Notes: generated by a model from the letters alone, not told the origin. A stretch of DNA of 64,000 nt from Herpetosiphon aurantiacus DSM 785 (GCA_000018565.1 CP000875.1:2061199-2125198), one strand, 5' to 3'; counted from the stretch's first letter, positions 52,146-60,741 are shown. Numbers and translations are program-made.

Positions 52146-53939
52146 TTAGGGAATTGGTATCTGTTCAATATCCTCGAGCATTATCTGAATCACATCATAC
52201 CCACCTTGCCAAAATAGTGGATCAGCAATATTAACCCCGGCCTTAGACAAAATGGCGACAGGATGATCAGAACTTCCAGCCCTCAATATTTCAAAGAAGC
52301 GGTCTTTAAAAGAATTTCCTTCTTGGCGATATTGCTGATAGAGCGCTAAAGCAAGCAGTTGTCCAAATGCATAACTATACATATAGAATGGATAATGGAA
52401 GAGATGGAAAATTAATGTCCACTCCCAGCGCATTGCATCAGGAATGTCAATGGTATCACCAAATTCCTCTCTGACCGTATCAAGATAGGCTTGGGCAACA
52501 TCGTCAATCGAAGCACCCTGCTGAATCAAATCATGGGCTGTGCATTCAAAAAAGGTAAAATAGATTTGACGATGGAGAAAGGCAAAAGAATCGTTCAACT
52601 GTTTAAATCGTAACCCAATCCGTACCTCAGGATCATGGGTTTGTTGTAAGAGATGATCGGCAAAAAGTAACTCACAAAACAATGCTCCAACTTCAGCAAG
52701 GGGAATTGATGGAGCATATTGCAATACCGATTGGTGTTCAGCGAGCATGCCATGAATAGCATGCCCAAACTCATGTATGAGGGCAGCAATGTCATCGACG
52801 CGACCATTAAAGTCAATCTGAACCCATGGAGTTATCGTAGGTCCAAAATCTAAACACCAACAACCACGACGCTTACCACTCCGCACTTCACTATCCACAT
52901 GATTTGCTTGAAAAATGCGATGCGCAAGCTGGTAAAAAAGCGGATCAAAGGACTCAAAGGTTGCAAGTGTCATCTCAACCGCTTGTTTCCAGGTATAGGA
53001 TTGTTTCTTGGTAATAATCGGGGCCGCTAAATCACAACGGCGCATTCGTTCCATTCCAAGCCAACGTGCTTTTAATCGGAAGTAGCGGTGAAAGAGTGGG
53101 GTATTGGTGCGGCAAACGCGAAAGAGGGTTTCAATCAGCGCGTCGGGGATATCATTCATCTGATTTCGTACCGCTAAGGGACTGCTATAACGACGCAGTT
53201 CAATATATTCTTGATACCAATCCTGCACGAGGGTGAAATAAATACGACCAAGCAGCGAGGCATCTTGGCTGTAAACGCGGTACAGCTCAACAAAAGCACG
53301 ATCGCGAACAGCAGGATCAGGATGCGATGCATAGCCCCAAATACCACTATCAGTTAAGTGGTGAATCTGTCCATCGGCTTCTAAGGTAAAGCTATACCGA
53401 CTCGTTATCGCATCGTACAAGGCACGAAGCGCTGTGACACCAGTACTGTTCTTGAGATTAATAGCTTGCTCGACAGGTTCTGGCAGCGTGTGGATAACAG
53501 CACTTCGCATCTGTCGCAACCAATAGGCGTACTGGGGGATGTCTCCAAGAATCGATGCAGCCACATCCTCAGGCAAATTCTTCCACCATAGGGGAAAAAA
53601 AAGTGTTTTATTCGTTGCTTTTGTAATCACAATATCAATCAGGGTTGCGCATGCTTGGGCATGCGGATTTTGCGTATCCTCTGCTATCCAAAGCTCGGCA
53701 TACCCGCTAAGTCGTTTTATGAAGGTGGTAATCGTTTCAAAATCGCGAATAGCTTGGAGCACCGCCTCGGACGAAAGGGACTTATCGAGGGATGAACGCA
53801 GGAGTTCGAATTGTGCCACACAACGATCAAGATCGGCAATTGTTTGCTGATACGATTGGTATGTATTCGTTTCAGTATCGGTTGGTAGAATATCGTCTCG
53901 TATCCAACGGGCTACAAGAAAACTTTGGGTGGTATTCAT
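52146..53939 (-). CDS. pepF: M3-family oligoendopeptidase (PepF-like)
   Basis: A 597-residue zinc metallopeptidase with the M3 signature HEFGHAIHG at 389-397 (H389, E390, H393). The upstream segment CLDFGPTITPWVQIDFNG and the downstream VGALFCELLFADHLL block, which supplies the third ligand (Glu), are also present. Length matches PepF-type enzymes (about 600). There is no signal peptide, so it should clear cytoplasmic oligopeptides. There is no partner gene beside it. A divergent 204-nt gap without obvious features separates it from the expansin gene. Confidence 0.92.
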   Translation of the reverse strand: MNTTQSFLVARWIRDDILPTDTETNTYQSYQQTIADLDRCVAQFELLRSSLDKSLSSEAVLQAIRDFETITTFIKRLSGYAELWIAEDTQNPHAQACATLIDIVITKATNKTLFFPLWWKNLPEDVAASILGDIPQYAYWLRQMRSAVIHTLPEPVEQAINLKNSTGVTALRALYDAITSRYSFTLEADGQIHHLTDSGIWGYASHPDPAVRDRAFVELYRVYSQDASLLGRIYFTLVQDWYQEYIELRRYSSPLAVRNQMNDIPDALIETLFRVCRTNTPLFHRYFRLKARWLGMERMRRCDLAAPIITKKQSYTWKQAVEMTLATFESFDPLFYQLAHRIFQANHVDSEVRSGKRRGCWCLDFGPTITPWVQIDFNGRVDDIAALIHEFGHAIHGMLAEHQSVLQYAPSIPLAEVGALFCELLFADHLLQQTHDPEVRIGLRFKQLNDSFAFLHRQIYFTFFECTAHDLIQQGASIDDVAQAYLDTVREEFGDTIDIPDAMRWEWTLIFHLFHYPFYMYSYAFGQLLALALYQQYRQEGNSFKDRFFEILRAGSSDHPVAILSKAGVNIADPLFWQGGYDVIQIMLEDIEQIPIP

Positions 53940-54143
53940 AATCTGCTAATCCTCTGTCTTGTGCTTATTTCATACCTTTATAGAACAAGTCGTGCTCGAT
54001 GGCAATCGTAAGATGTTGATCTCAAATCTTGACTTTTGTAAAAAATTGCTTAAAGTGTGTTTGTAATTTCATTGAACTTATTAATGCGAACTAGCTTGAA
54101 ATGAAATCACAGCAATGTTTTACCCGAGTTTTGGAGGATTTTT

Positions 54144-55577
54144 ATGGCTTGGCGTAAAGGCACTTTTTTCAGCTTTGGTTTAATCTTGAGTTTATTGTTA
54201 ACCTCAGCGCTATTTGTTGCCCAAGGCAGCGCCCAACGTATGCAAACGATTGCTGATCCATGGGCGTTGCGTAGCGGGCGGGCAACGTTTTATGATCCAA
54301 CGGTAGGTATGGGTAATTGTAGTTTGCCAGTGCCCAGCGATATGCTTTTGGCAGCCATGAATACGACCGATTATGGCTTGGCCGATTATTGCGGAGCCTA
54401 TGTGACGGTCAATGGGCCACGGGGCAGCGTTACGGTAAAAATTATTGATCGTTGCCCTGGCTGTGTGGTGGGCGGGATCGATCTTAGCCCGCAGGCTTTT
54501 GAGCGAATTGCAGCGCTTGAGGCGGGGAATGTACCAATTACTTGGCAATTGATCAGCGCACCAAATGTCAGTGGCAACGTTATCTACAACTATAAAGAAG
54601 GCAGTAGCCAATGGTGGGCTGGCGTACAAGTCCGCAATCATCGTAATGCAATTGCCAAGTTTGAATATCGCAATCCTCAGGGTATTTTCCAGAATGTTGA
54701 TCGCGTCCAGTATAATTATTTTCTGGTGCCAGGTGGAATGGGCACTGGCCCCTTTACCTTTCGCCTGACTGATGTTTATGGCAATGTCTTTACCGATAAT
54801 ACTATTCCATTGCGCTCAGAGGGTGATGTCGCCGGAAATCAACAGTTTCCTTTTGTGCCAACGCCTGGCAGTACGCCGACCGCCAGCCCAACCCGCACCG
54901 CCAGCCCAACCGTGGTTAGCCCAACTACTCGGCCTGACCAAACCATTATGAATGCTTCATCGACTGAAGCTGGCGGTAGCACGCACTATGCGCTTGATGG
55001 CAACCTCAACACCCGATGGAGTAGTGGCTTACCACAGGCAGCTGGTCAATGGATTTATATCGGTTTGCCGCGGGTTACGCCTATCTCAGGCATTAAACTT
55101 GATGCAGGCAGTTCAGGTGGCGATTATCCAGCAGGGTTTATTGTTCAAACTCGCGACGACACCAGCGATTGGGCAACTGTGGCGACAGGAAGCGGCTCAA
55201 GCCAAATCACAACCATCAACTTTGCTGCTCGGAATGCTCGCTATGTTCGCATTGAGCTAACTGCTCGTTCGGCTAATTGGTGGTCGATTCATGAATTGAC
55301 GGTGATATTCGCTGCTCAACCTGCGACGCTTACCCCAACGATTTTGCCGCCGACAAACACAATTGTGCCTGCCACCGTCACCCCAACCCTTGTGCCAACC
55401 ATGGCTCCACCGCCATTGACTGCCACCCCAACCCTGAGTGCTTGGCAAGCCTATACTAATTATAGCGTTGGCAGCCTTGTACAGCACAATGGTATTAACT
55501 ATCGTTGTATTCAAGCCCATACTTCGTTACCAGGTTGGGAGCCACAGATCGTTCCAGCACTTTGGCAACCACTTTAA
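54144..55577 (+). CDS. Secreted expansin with discoidin and chitin-binding-like domains
   Basis: A 477-residue exported protein. After a signal peptide (about 1-30) comes an expansin D1 double-psi barrel (GRATFYDPTVGMGNCSLP, KIIDRCPGC, GGIDLSPQAFERIA with the conserved Asp) and a D2/CBM63-like domain (NYKEGSSQWWAGVQVRNH, NVDRVQYNYFLVPGG). Then come a Thr/Pro linker, an F5/8 type C (discoidin) domain (about 270-395; DGNLNTRWSSG, QWIYIGLP, ARYVRIELTARS), another Pro/Thr linker, and a C-terminal CBM5/12-like module (WQAYTNYSVGSLVQHNGINY, RCIQAH). Expansins loosen polysaccharide networks without hydrolysis. The added sugar-binding modules suggest targeting to cell walls or chitin-like material. 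Confidence 0.88.
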   Translation: MAWRKGTFFSFGLILSLLLTSALFVAQGSAQRMQTIADPWALRSGRATFYDPTVGMGNCSLPVPSDMLLAAMNTTDYGLADYCGAYVTVNGPRGSVTVKIIDRCPGCVVGGIDLSPQAFERIAALEAGNVPITWQLISAPNVSGNVIYNYKEGSSQWWAGVQVRNHRNAIAKFEYRNPQGIFQNVDRVQYNYFLVPGGMGTGPFTFRLTDVYGNVFTDNTIPLRSEGDVAGNQQFPFVPTPGSTPTASPTRTASPTVVSPTTRPDQTIMNASSTEAGGSTHYALDGNLNTRWSSGLPQAAGQWIYIGLPRVTPISGIKLDAGSSGGDYPAGFIVQTRDDTSDWATVATGSGSSQITTINFAARNARYVRIELTARSANWWSIHELTVIFAAQPATLTPTILPPTNTIVPATVTPTLVPTMAPPPLTATPTLSAWQAYTNYSVGSLVQHNGINYRCIQAHTSLPGWEPQIVPALWQPL

Positions 55578-55583
55578 GCTGAA

Positions 55584-55611
55584 TCGAGCCGTGATCATGA
55601 TCGCGGCTCGA
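55584..55611 (+). terminator. Hairpin terminator after the expansin gene
   Basis: Arms tcgagccgtgatca (55584-55597) and tgatcgcggctcga (55598-55611) pair over 14 bp with one G-T wobble. It starts 6 nt after the stop codon. No long T run follows, so strength is uncertain. Confidence 0.6.
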
Positions 55612-55703
55612 CGCATTCTATGCTGCCATGCTGGTTGCTATCCCAAATTTGCACTTTTAACGTATACTGGTGCGCGTGCAATTGTTCACATGGGAGGCGA
55701 CCA

Positions 55704-56726
55704 GTGCCAAGTAAAATTGACCCTAATGATTGGGATGCAAACTTTTCGGCCAAGGGGCCGCGTCAACAAGGCCCACTCGGTGTTTTACTCCAAACCTTGT
55801 TAGTGCTTGGGATTGCTGGTGGATTAGGCTATGGGGTTTGGTTGCTTAATGAAACTATGAGTGAGCAAAATGCTGCAAATGCTGCTACGGCTACGGCAGT
55901 TGCTCCAACGATATTTGCGCGGGCCACCCAACGCTCAATCCAAGCAACCCAAGATGCGATTCCAACCGCGACCCCTAACTTGCCAATTGGGCGTTCGCTG
56001 GCAACCTCGGGGCTACGATTTGAGCCAAATGAACGCTCTCAATCCAAAGGTAATGTCAATCCAAATGATAGCCTGCAATATATCGAATCACGTGAGGTTG
56101 GTGGGGTGCTTTGGTGGAATGTGCGCTTGTTTGAACGAGCAAACATGGATTTGCCCGCAGCCGAGTTAGGTACCAGTGGTTGGGTTTTGGCTACGACTGT
56201 GACTGAACCAAGCGCACCTCCGCCGGTTGTCGCCGATTCAACCGCTGTTCCAGCTGGCCCTGTCGATTTACCAACTACGCCAATTGATCCAAGTAGCGTG
56301 ATTTTAACCCGCAACGCGAACACCAATATGAGTGTTTCACACCCCCAAGCCTGGACAGAATATGTGATTGGCGAAAACCTTGCTGTTTTTTTCTCAACCG
56401 CAGTCGATGGCGAGCAAGGCATCTTGGCGAATAAAGTGATTGGTAAAAACAACGATGTAGCTGGCATTCAAGCGGCTATCGAAGAGACCATAAATATCCT
56501 AGCAGCACCCAATAGCCAACGTGAATATGCTATTAATGCGTCGGAAGGAACGGTTAAGTTTGTGCGGGTTGTGCGTGGTCAGGAGGCTAAAATTCAGGCG
56601 TTCGTTACGGTTAAGCCTGGCCCAGGTGGTAGTTTAGGCGTGATTGTCGGCTTTGTGCCCGAATCAGGCTTTGCTGCCAACCAAGCTATTTTGCAACAAA
56701 TGACCCGTAGCGCAATTATTCAATAA
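55704..56726 (+). CDS. Single-pass membrane protein with extracytoplasmic domain, unknown
   Basis: A 340-residue protein starting at GTG 55704, which has GGAGG 6 nt upstream. The frame runs further upstream but without support. Residues about 25-47 are one transmembrane helix (GVLLQTLLVLGIAGGLGYGVWLL). A Thr/Ala/Pro-rich tether, an SH3-like beta region (LATSGLRFEPNERSQSKG ... GGVLWWNVRLF ... SGWVLATTV), a second Pro/Val linker and a C-terminal alpha/beta domain of about 130 residues follow. The first 20 residues (PSKIDPNDWDANFSAKGPR) stay inside. The SH3-like part could bind cell wall or peptide. No specific family is recognised for the rest. Confidence 0.75.
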   Translation: MPSKIDPNDWDANFSAKGPRQQGPLGVLLQTLLVLGIAGGLGYGVWLLNETMSEQNAANAATATAVAPTIFARATQRSIQATQDAIPTATPNLPIGRSLATSGLRFEPNERSQSKGNVNPNDSLQYIESREVGGVLWWNVRLFERANMDLPAAELGTSGWVLATTVTEPSAPPPVVADSTAVPAGPVDLPTTPIDPSSVILTRNANTNMSVSHPQAWTEYVIGENLAVFFSTAVDGEQGILANKVIGKNNDVAGIQAAIEETINILAAPNSQREYAINASEGTVKFVRVVRGQEAKIQAFVTVKPGPGGSLGVIVGFVPESGFAANQAILQQMTRSAIIQ

Positions 56727-56730
56727 CCAG

Positions 56731-56770
56731 ATTGTTGGTGGTATGGCTCAACTTGCATAGCACCAACAAT
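56731..56770 (+). terminator. 10-bp hairpin after the membrane-protein gene
   Basis: Arms attgttggtg (56731-56740) and caccaacaat (56761-56770) pair exactly around a 20-nt loop, 4 nt after the stop codon. It has no T run after it. The shape (10-bp stem, 20-22-nt loop) resembles those at 18731 and 20694. Confidence 0.5.
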
Positions 56771-56796
56771 CCTTGCTCTTGCCGGAGGTCATGTTA

Positions 56797-57360
56797 ATGG
56801 ACCACGAAAAAATATTGTTGCCTGAGCAGCGCGAAATGCTCATCACCGATTTGCAGGTACGATTTAGTCAACATATGTCGCGCCATGTTGGGCTTGAATG
56901 GGCCAAAATTCAAGCAAAACTCGAGCAACAGCCCGCCAAACTGTGGTCACTTGCTGAAATGGAGCGAACCGGCGGCGAGCCAGATGTGCTTGCTTACGAT
57001 CCTCAGTCTGACAGCTATCTGTTTTTTGATTGTGCTGCTGAAAGTCCGGCTGGTCGGCGGAGCGCCTGTTATGACCGTGCGGCCCAAACATCGCGTAAGG
57101 CGCATCCACCTGCGCACAATGCCCTCGATCTGGCGCTCGCAATGGGTATCGAGCTGTTGACTGAAGCTGATTATCGCCGCTTACAAACCTTTGGCGCATT
57201 TGATACCAAAACATCAAGTTGGTTGCACACACCTAGCGAAATTCGTAGCCTTGGCGGCGCAATTTTTGGCGATCGACGCTACAACCAAGTGTTTGTCTAT
57301 CACAATGGCGCTGATTCGTACTACGCGGCGCGTGGGTTTCGTGGCTTGTTGCGAGTTTGA
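56797..57360 (+). CDS. DUF4256 family protein
   Basis: A 187-residue soluble protein that matches DUF4256 across its length: LLPEQREMLITDLQVRF, AKLWSLAEMERTGGEPDV, YLFFDCAAESPAGRRSACYD, ALDLALAMGIELLTEADYRRLQ, GAFDTKTSSWLHTP, LGGAIFGDRRYNQVFVYHNGA, YYAARGFRGLLRV. The family is widespread and of unknown function. ATG 56797 is chosen because GGAGG lies 8 nt upstream; ATG 56791 would be only 2 nt from it. It is monocistronic, with a hairpin after it. Confidence 0.9.
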   Translation: MDHEKILLPEQREMLITDLQVRFSQHMSRHVGLEWAKIQAKLEQQPAKLWSLAEMERTGGEPDVLAYDPQSDSYLFFDCAAESPAGRRSACYDRAAQTSRKAHPPAHNALDLALAMGIELLTEADYRRLQTFGAFDTKTSSWLHTPSEIRSLGGAIFGDRRYNQVFVYHNGADSYYAARGFRGLLRV

Positions 57361-57406
57361 TAACTGGATCATACTGGCGCAAGTTTGGTGCGTTGCAATA
57401 GGTTCG

Positions 57407-57437
57407 GCAAGCCCATAGTTACACGCTGTGGGCTTGC
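57407..57437 (+). terminator. Hairpin after the DUF4256 gene
   Basis: Arms gcaagcccatag (57407-57418) and ctgtgggcttgc (57426-57437) pair over 12 bp with one G-T wobble and a 7-nt loop. It lies between the DUF4256 gene and the convergent lipoprotein gene. Confidence 0.65.
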
Positions 57438-57474
57438 TAGATTAAGTGAGTACTCGTCATTATTGTTGGCTGGA

Positions 57475-57569
57475 GAAAACAATCGGCGCGATCAGCACAT
57501 CAATAGATTTTGGGGAAAACAATCGGCGCGATCAGTGGATCGGCTTTAAGCCACGCATCAATAGATTTT
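57475..57569. repeat. Tandem partial duplication of the lipoprotein gene 3' end
   Basis: The 21-nt string gaaaacaatcggcgcgatcag occurs at 57475-57495 and again at 57515-57535, each followed by catcaatagatttt (57498-57511 and 57556-57569). The second unit keeps 20 intervening nt that the first has lost. The stop codon of the minus-strand lipoprotein gene lies in the first unit. Confidence 0.85.
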
Positions 57570-58021
57570 TCGGTAAAGCTTATGGTTGTAAGCTCGCGTT
57601 GTTGTTGTTGCACCTGGATTACACCATTTTCAGGATGGATAACAACCAGATTGCCTGCTTCAGGAATACGATAACTGGTTTCGTTAATAATTAATTCGGC
57701 GGACTTTCCATCATCGGTTACAATTCGCCATACAACGATCGTTCCATCATTAAAGACGATGCGACACTGATTTATTGCTGTGGTGCCCTTGAGCTCCATG
57801 CTTGATTCACAGTCTTCCTTCTGGTAAGCGCCGTCATAAACCATCAGCACCCGCATCCCAGCCTGCCAATCCAGAAAATTATAACCACTGATATTGGTAT
57901 TTGATGTAATCGAGTTGCCTGCTGCATAGCTTATTTTTTGCGGACTACCACAACCAGTTAACAACAAAACCCCTGCCAGTCCTGCACCAACCCAATTCCA
58001 ACTTAAGCGTTTCTGTTGCAT
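57500..58021 (-). CDS. Lipoprotein of unknown function with rearranged 3' end
   Basis: A 173-residue lipoprotein with signal MQQKRLSWNWVGAGLAGVLL and lipobox LLTGC. ATG 58021 has GGAGG 6 nt upstream. The mature part has a Cys pair (KEDCESSMELKGTTAINQC) and alternating beta segments (GTIVVWRIVTDDGKSAELII, GNLVVIHPENGVIQVQ). No known domain is evident. The last residues (LIAPIVFPKIY) come from the junction of the small tandem duplication. Without it the frame could have read LIAPIVF then SSQQ before a stop. It is divergent from the GTPase-like gene. Confidence 0.75.
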   Translation of the reverse strand: MQQKRLSWNWVGAGLAGVLLLTGCGSPQKISYAAGNSITSNTNISGYNFLDWQAGMRVLMVYDGAYQKEDCESSMELKGTTAINQCRIVFNDGTIVVWRIVTDDGKSAELIINETSYRIPEAGNLVVIHPENGVIQVQQQQRELTTISFTEKSIDAWLKADPLIAPIVFPKIY

Positions 58022-58121
58022 TCCAAACCTCCAAATAGTACCATTCAGCATTGCTTTAGACGTTCTAGATTGGGGATGGGTTACAATACCATGAAGGGTC
58101 GTTGATATGTGAGGACGCAGT

Positions 58122-59693
58122 ATGGCACACCCAATTTTAGTGCTTGGCAATGTTCGATCAGGTCGCCATAGTCTGATTCAGGCCTTAATTCAAGCAAAAC
58201 AACCTGTAGAACAACCTGTTGCACTGATCTATGAACCAAATAATCGTACCCGTGCCCAGTTTGGTTTTGAGGGACATACGATCACATTTGAATGGATAAC
58301 CAATTATGCCCTTGAGCCTGAGGATGAACTTGAAGCCTTCGTGCAACGCCCTTGCGTTGGGGTGATTTATTGTATCGAGCCAGGCCACGATCGTGATCAT
58401 TGGTTGATGGTTCCACCAATGAGCCAAGCTCGCCAGTTAGTCGATTTTGTTAAATCTTTTTGGCAATCTAATAAAGCTTGGGATACGTTGCCATGGTTGT
58501 GGGTGCTCACGAAATCTGATCTTGCAAGCGCGAATTTGCTAGCGCCATTGATGGCCAAAATTGATCCATATGGACAGCCACAGCAACCTATTTGCTGTTC
58601 GGCCTTGGATGCGCACAGTTTTGAGCCAATTTATGCTTGGCTGAGGACGATTGTTCAAACTTGCCCAACCTGCATTGATCAACTTCAACCATTAGCTGAA
58701 TTTCGTGCACATATTCCAGCTTTACCCTTGCCGATCAACTGGCATGCAGTGCCAAGCTATCCCAAACTGAATCTAGCAATAATGGCAATCGTGCGGCAAG
58801 CCTTGCCGCCTGTGTGGCAAATTAGCGAGTATTTGCCACAACTCGGTTTACATATAAAAATTGAAATCGCTGGCATGGCTATCAATCAAGCCGAAATTCA
58901 GCCTTGGATTGGTGAAGAGTTACCCTGTTATCTTGATTGGACAACTCCAATCGAGCCACAGATCTTGGAAATTCCACCACCGAATCACTCAATTATGCTT
59001 AGCTTGAAGCCCAATCAATTGGAAGTGATTCCGATGGATGTTCCTACCAGTTTGCTTAAAACAATTCATAGTTTAGGTGCGAGTCGGCCCGTTTTAGCAT
59101 TATTGATTGATCAACAAACGACAAACGTCTTTTGGGTTTGTCTAAATGATTATATTGATAAAATTAGTTTGCCAGCCCAAGCTGGCCAATTTAATCATTC
59201 AATCCATACAACAATCTTTATTCCGACTAAAAATCGCCTAGAACATAATGATCTGACAATCGATATTTTAGGATTTTATGCCAAACGCGCTAAACTATTG
59301 GCAGCATTTTCAGTGTTTCGGGAACAAAAAGCTAGATTAGACTATTTGAAAGATGCTGAATTAATCAACCAAGCGCAAATTTTTGCCCGAATGAACATTC
59401 ACTATGATTTCTGGCAAAGCTGCCGCCTATGGAAACCAATTATTCAAATTTATCATAAACTTGTACATCTGGCAGATCATGGCTTTACTGATCCAAAAAT
59501 GCATAAGAAAGCCCAAAAACATCAACATTATGATGAATCAATTTGGGAATCAGAATGGGCTGAAAAACCAGTTAAACTAGTTGATTCAATAACTTATAGT
59601 GGCATTATTTTTTGCTGGCTGGATATGCAACAACTAGCGGCAAGTTATGAAATGCATTGCCGTTGTTGGTTCCTGCCAACATTTTCAGGATAA
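58122..59693 (+). CDS. GTPase-like protein with degenerate P-loop, unknown C-terminal region
   Basis: A 523-residue protein. The N-terminal 190 residues follow a small-GTPase layout: ILVLGNVRSGRHSLIQALI at the P-loop position, LWVLTKSDL matching G4 (T/NKxD) and PICCSALDA matching G5. At G1 the Lys and Ser/Thr of GxxxxGK(S/T) are replaced by Arg-His (GNVRSGRHS), so nucleotide binding or hydrolysis may be impaired. The remaining 330 residues have no recognised domain and no transmembrane segment. The C-terminal 130 residues are rich in Tyr, His and Trp. It could be a pseudo-GTPase switch or scaffold. The sequence is more AT-rich than upstream genes, as is the remnant that follows. Confidence 0.7.
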   Translation: MAHPILVLGNVRSGRHSLIQALIQAKQPVEQPVALIYEPNNRTRAQFGFEGHTITFEWITNYALEPEDELEAFVQRPCVGVIYCIEPGHDRDHWLMVPPMSQARQLVDFVKSFWQSNKAWDTLPWLWVLTKSDLASANLLAPLMAKIDPYGQPQQPICCSALDAHSFEPIYAWLRTIVQTCPTCIDQLQPLAEFRAHIPALPLPINWHAVPSYPKLNLAIMAIVRQALPPVWQISEYLPQLGLHIKIEIAGMAINQAEIQPWIGEELPCYLDWTTPIEPQILEIPPPNHSIMLSLKPNQLEVIPMDVPTSLLKTIHSLGASRPVLALLIDQQTTNVFWVCLNDYIDKISLPAQAGQFNHSIHTTIFIPTKNRLEHNDLTIDILGFYAKRAKLLAAFSVFREQKARLDYLKDAELINQAQIFARMNIHYDFWQSCRLWKPIIQIYHKLVHLADHGFTDPKMHKKAQKHQHYDESIWESEWAEKPVKLVDSITYSGIIFCWLDMQQLAASYEMHCRCWFLPTFSG

Positions 59694-59703
59694 AGGATAT
59701 TCA

Positions 59704-60047
59704 ATGGTTATTGTCTGCGATAATCTCCGTGATTTTGCAATTCAGGCTCAATATTTGATTTTTTAAATTCAAGTATCGTTATAGAAATGCTTGATTTAAT
59801 TGCGGCGTGAACGAATCTTAGCTCGAAAAAACGCTACGATTTTCCGGATCGTGCTTATGATTTACCAAGGTTAATTGGAATTCATCGAGCATTAGGCCAT
59901 CAATGCTATACAATTGAGTTTTTTGATATTAATCAAACAGTTCTATTATTTCGTAAATGTAATTGGTGGGATAAACCATGGAAACGCTATGATTCCATTC
60001 GAGAATTACTGAAAAGCCAAGCTTGGTCTTTATATGATTATAGCTAA
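59704..60047 (+). pseudogene. Decayed gene remnant
   Basis: An ATG at 59704 with AAGGA upstream opens a frame that stops after 20 codons. Further on, an open stretch from 59811 to the stop at 60045-60047 encodes a protein-like 78-codon segment (RYDFPDRAYDLPRLIGIHRA ... RKCNWWDKPWKRYDS ... SLYDYS) with no start codon. Together they look like one gene broken by frameshifts or a deletion. No family was recognised. A translated sequence search would settle it. Confidence 0.45.
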
Positions 60048-60070
60048 ATTGAATCGATACTAAAGCAAAA

Positions 60071-60094
60071 CGAGCCATGGGTTTCCATGGCTCG
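60071..60094 (-). terminator. Terminator of the precursor-peptide array
   Basis: Arms cgagccatgg (60071-60080) and ccatggctcg (60085-60094) pair perfectly over 10 bp with a 4-nt loop. On the minus strand the stem is followed by tttt, giving an intrinsic terminator about 40 nt after the last precursor gene. Confidence 0.8.
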
Positions 60095-60133
60095 CTTGAT
60101 TGCTGGAATGTACCAAATTAATCCTAATGAGGA

Positions 60134-60301
60134 TTAAGGAATATCGTAGCCTTGATCGCTATCATCGCAGCTAGTGCCTGAGTAGCCATCGATTGGCATC
60201 AGACAACCTACAACGTCGTTAATTTCAGCAGCTTCTTCTTCGAGGTAGGTCAGGCCAAAAATAGCTGGCAGTTCTTCAGTTTTGATGTTCTCGAATTCCA
60301 T
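60134..60301 (-). CDS. RiPP (graspetide-type) precursor peptide 5
   Basis: A 55-residue peptide. The leader MEFENIKTEELPAIFG continues into the helix LTYLEEEAAEINDVVG, nearly identical in all five copies. The C-terminal part starts at CLMPIDG and carries YSGTSCDDSD followed by QGYDIP. Thr/Ser near Asp-Asp-x-Asp suits omega-ester formation by an ATP-grasp ligase. Start ATG 60301 has AAGGAG upstream. It is the last of five tandem genes on the minus strand, ahead of the terminator at 60071. It was identified by homology to its neighbours. Confidence 0.85.
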   Translation of the reverse strand: MEFENIKTEELPAIFGLTYLEEEAAEINDVVGCLMPIDGYSGTSCDDSDQGYDIP

Positions 60302-60348
60302 CAAGGTCACTCCTTATACACACAATCTAAATTTGTTGGCTAGCGAAA

Positions 60349-60519
60349 TTAAGGAATTTGAGTGCCTGGAGGCATATCGCTATCATCGCAGCCGGTGCCT
60401 GAGTAGCCATCGACCACAAAACAACCAACAACATCGTCAATTTCAGCAGCTTCTTCTTCGAGATATGTCAGGCCGAAGATCATTGGCGTTTCGTTGATTT
60501 GGGTGGTTTCAAATTCCAT
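60349..60519 (-). CDS. RiPP (graspetide-type) precursor peptide 4
   Basis: A 56-residue peptide and the most diverged of the set. The leader MEFETTQINETPMIFG precedes the common helix LTYLEEEAAEIDDVVG. The C-terminal part CFVVDG lacks the LMPI of the others, and the core YSGTGCDDSD is followed by MPPGTQIP. It keeps both invariant cysteines, the CDDSD motif and the terminal Ile-Pro. ATG 60519 has AAAGGAG 8 nt upstream; earlier in-frame codons are rejected. This divergence suggests that the product family is diversified under selection for the conserved ring residues. Confidence 0.88.
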   Translation of the reverse strand: MEFETTQINETPMIFGLTYLEEEAAEIDDVVGCFVVDGYSGTGCDDSDMPPGTQIP

Positions 60520-60582
60520 GAACGTCACTCCTTTACACACAATTACACACAATTATTGATAGCAGAAAGAATCAAGCTTGAA

Positions 60583-60741
60583 TTAAGGAATTGCGTCAAT
60601 ATCATCGCAACTTGTGCCTGAATAGCCATCGATTGGCATCAAGCAGCCAACGACATCATCGATTTCGGCAGCTTCTTCTTCAAGATAGGTTAGGCCAAAA
60701 ATTACTGGTAGTTCTTCAGTTTTAATGTTTTCAAATTCCAT
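60583..60741 (-). CDS. RiPP (graspetide-type) precursor peptide 3
   Basis: A 52-residue peptide, the shortest copy. The leader MEFENIKTEELPVIFG and helix LTYLEEEAAEIDDVVG match the array. The C-terminal part is CLMPIDG, then YSGTSCDDID with a short AIP tail. The Ser of the CDDSD motif is Ile here, so that position is not essential for modification. The start ATG 60741 has AAAGGAG upstream, spacing about 8 nt. It was found by direct translation between its longer neighbours. Confidence 0.88.
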   Translation of the reverse strand: MEFENIKTEELPVIFGLTYLEEEAAEIDDVVGCLMPIDGYSGTSCDDIDAIP

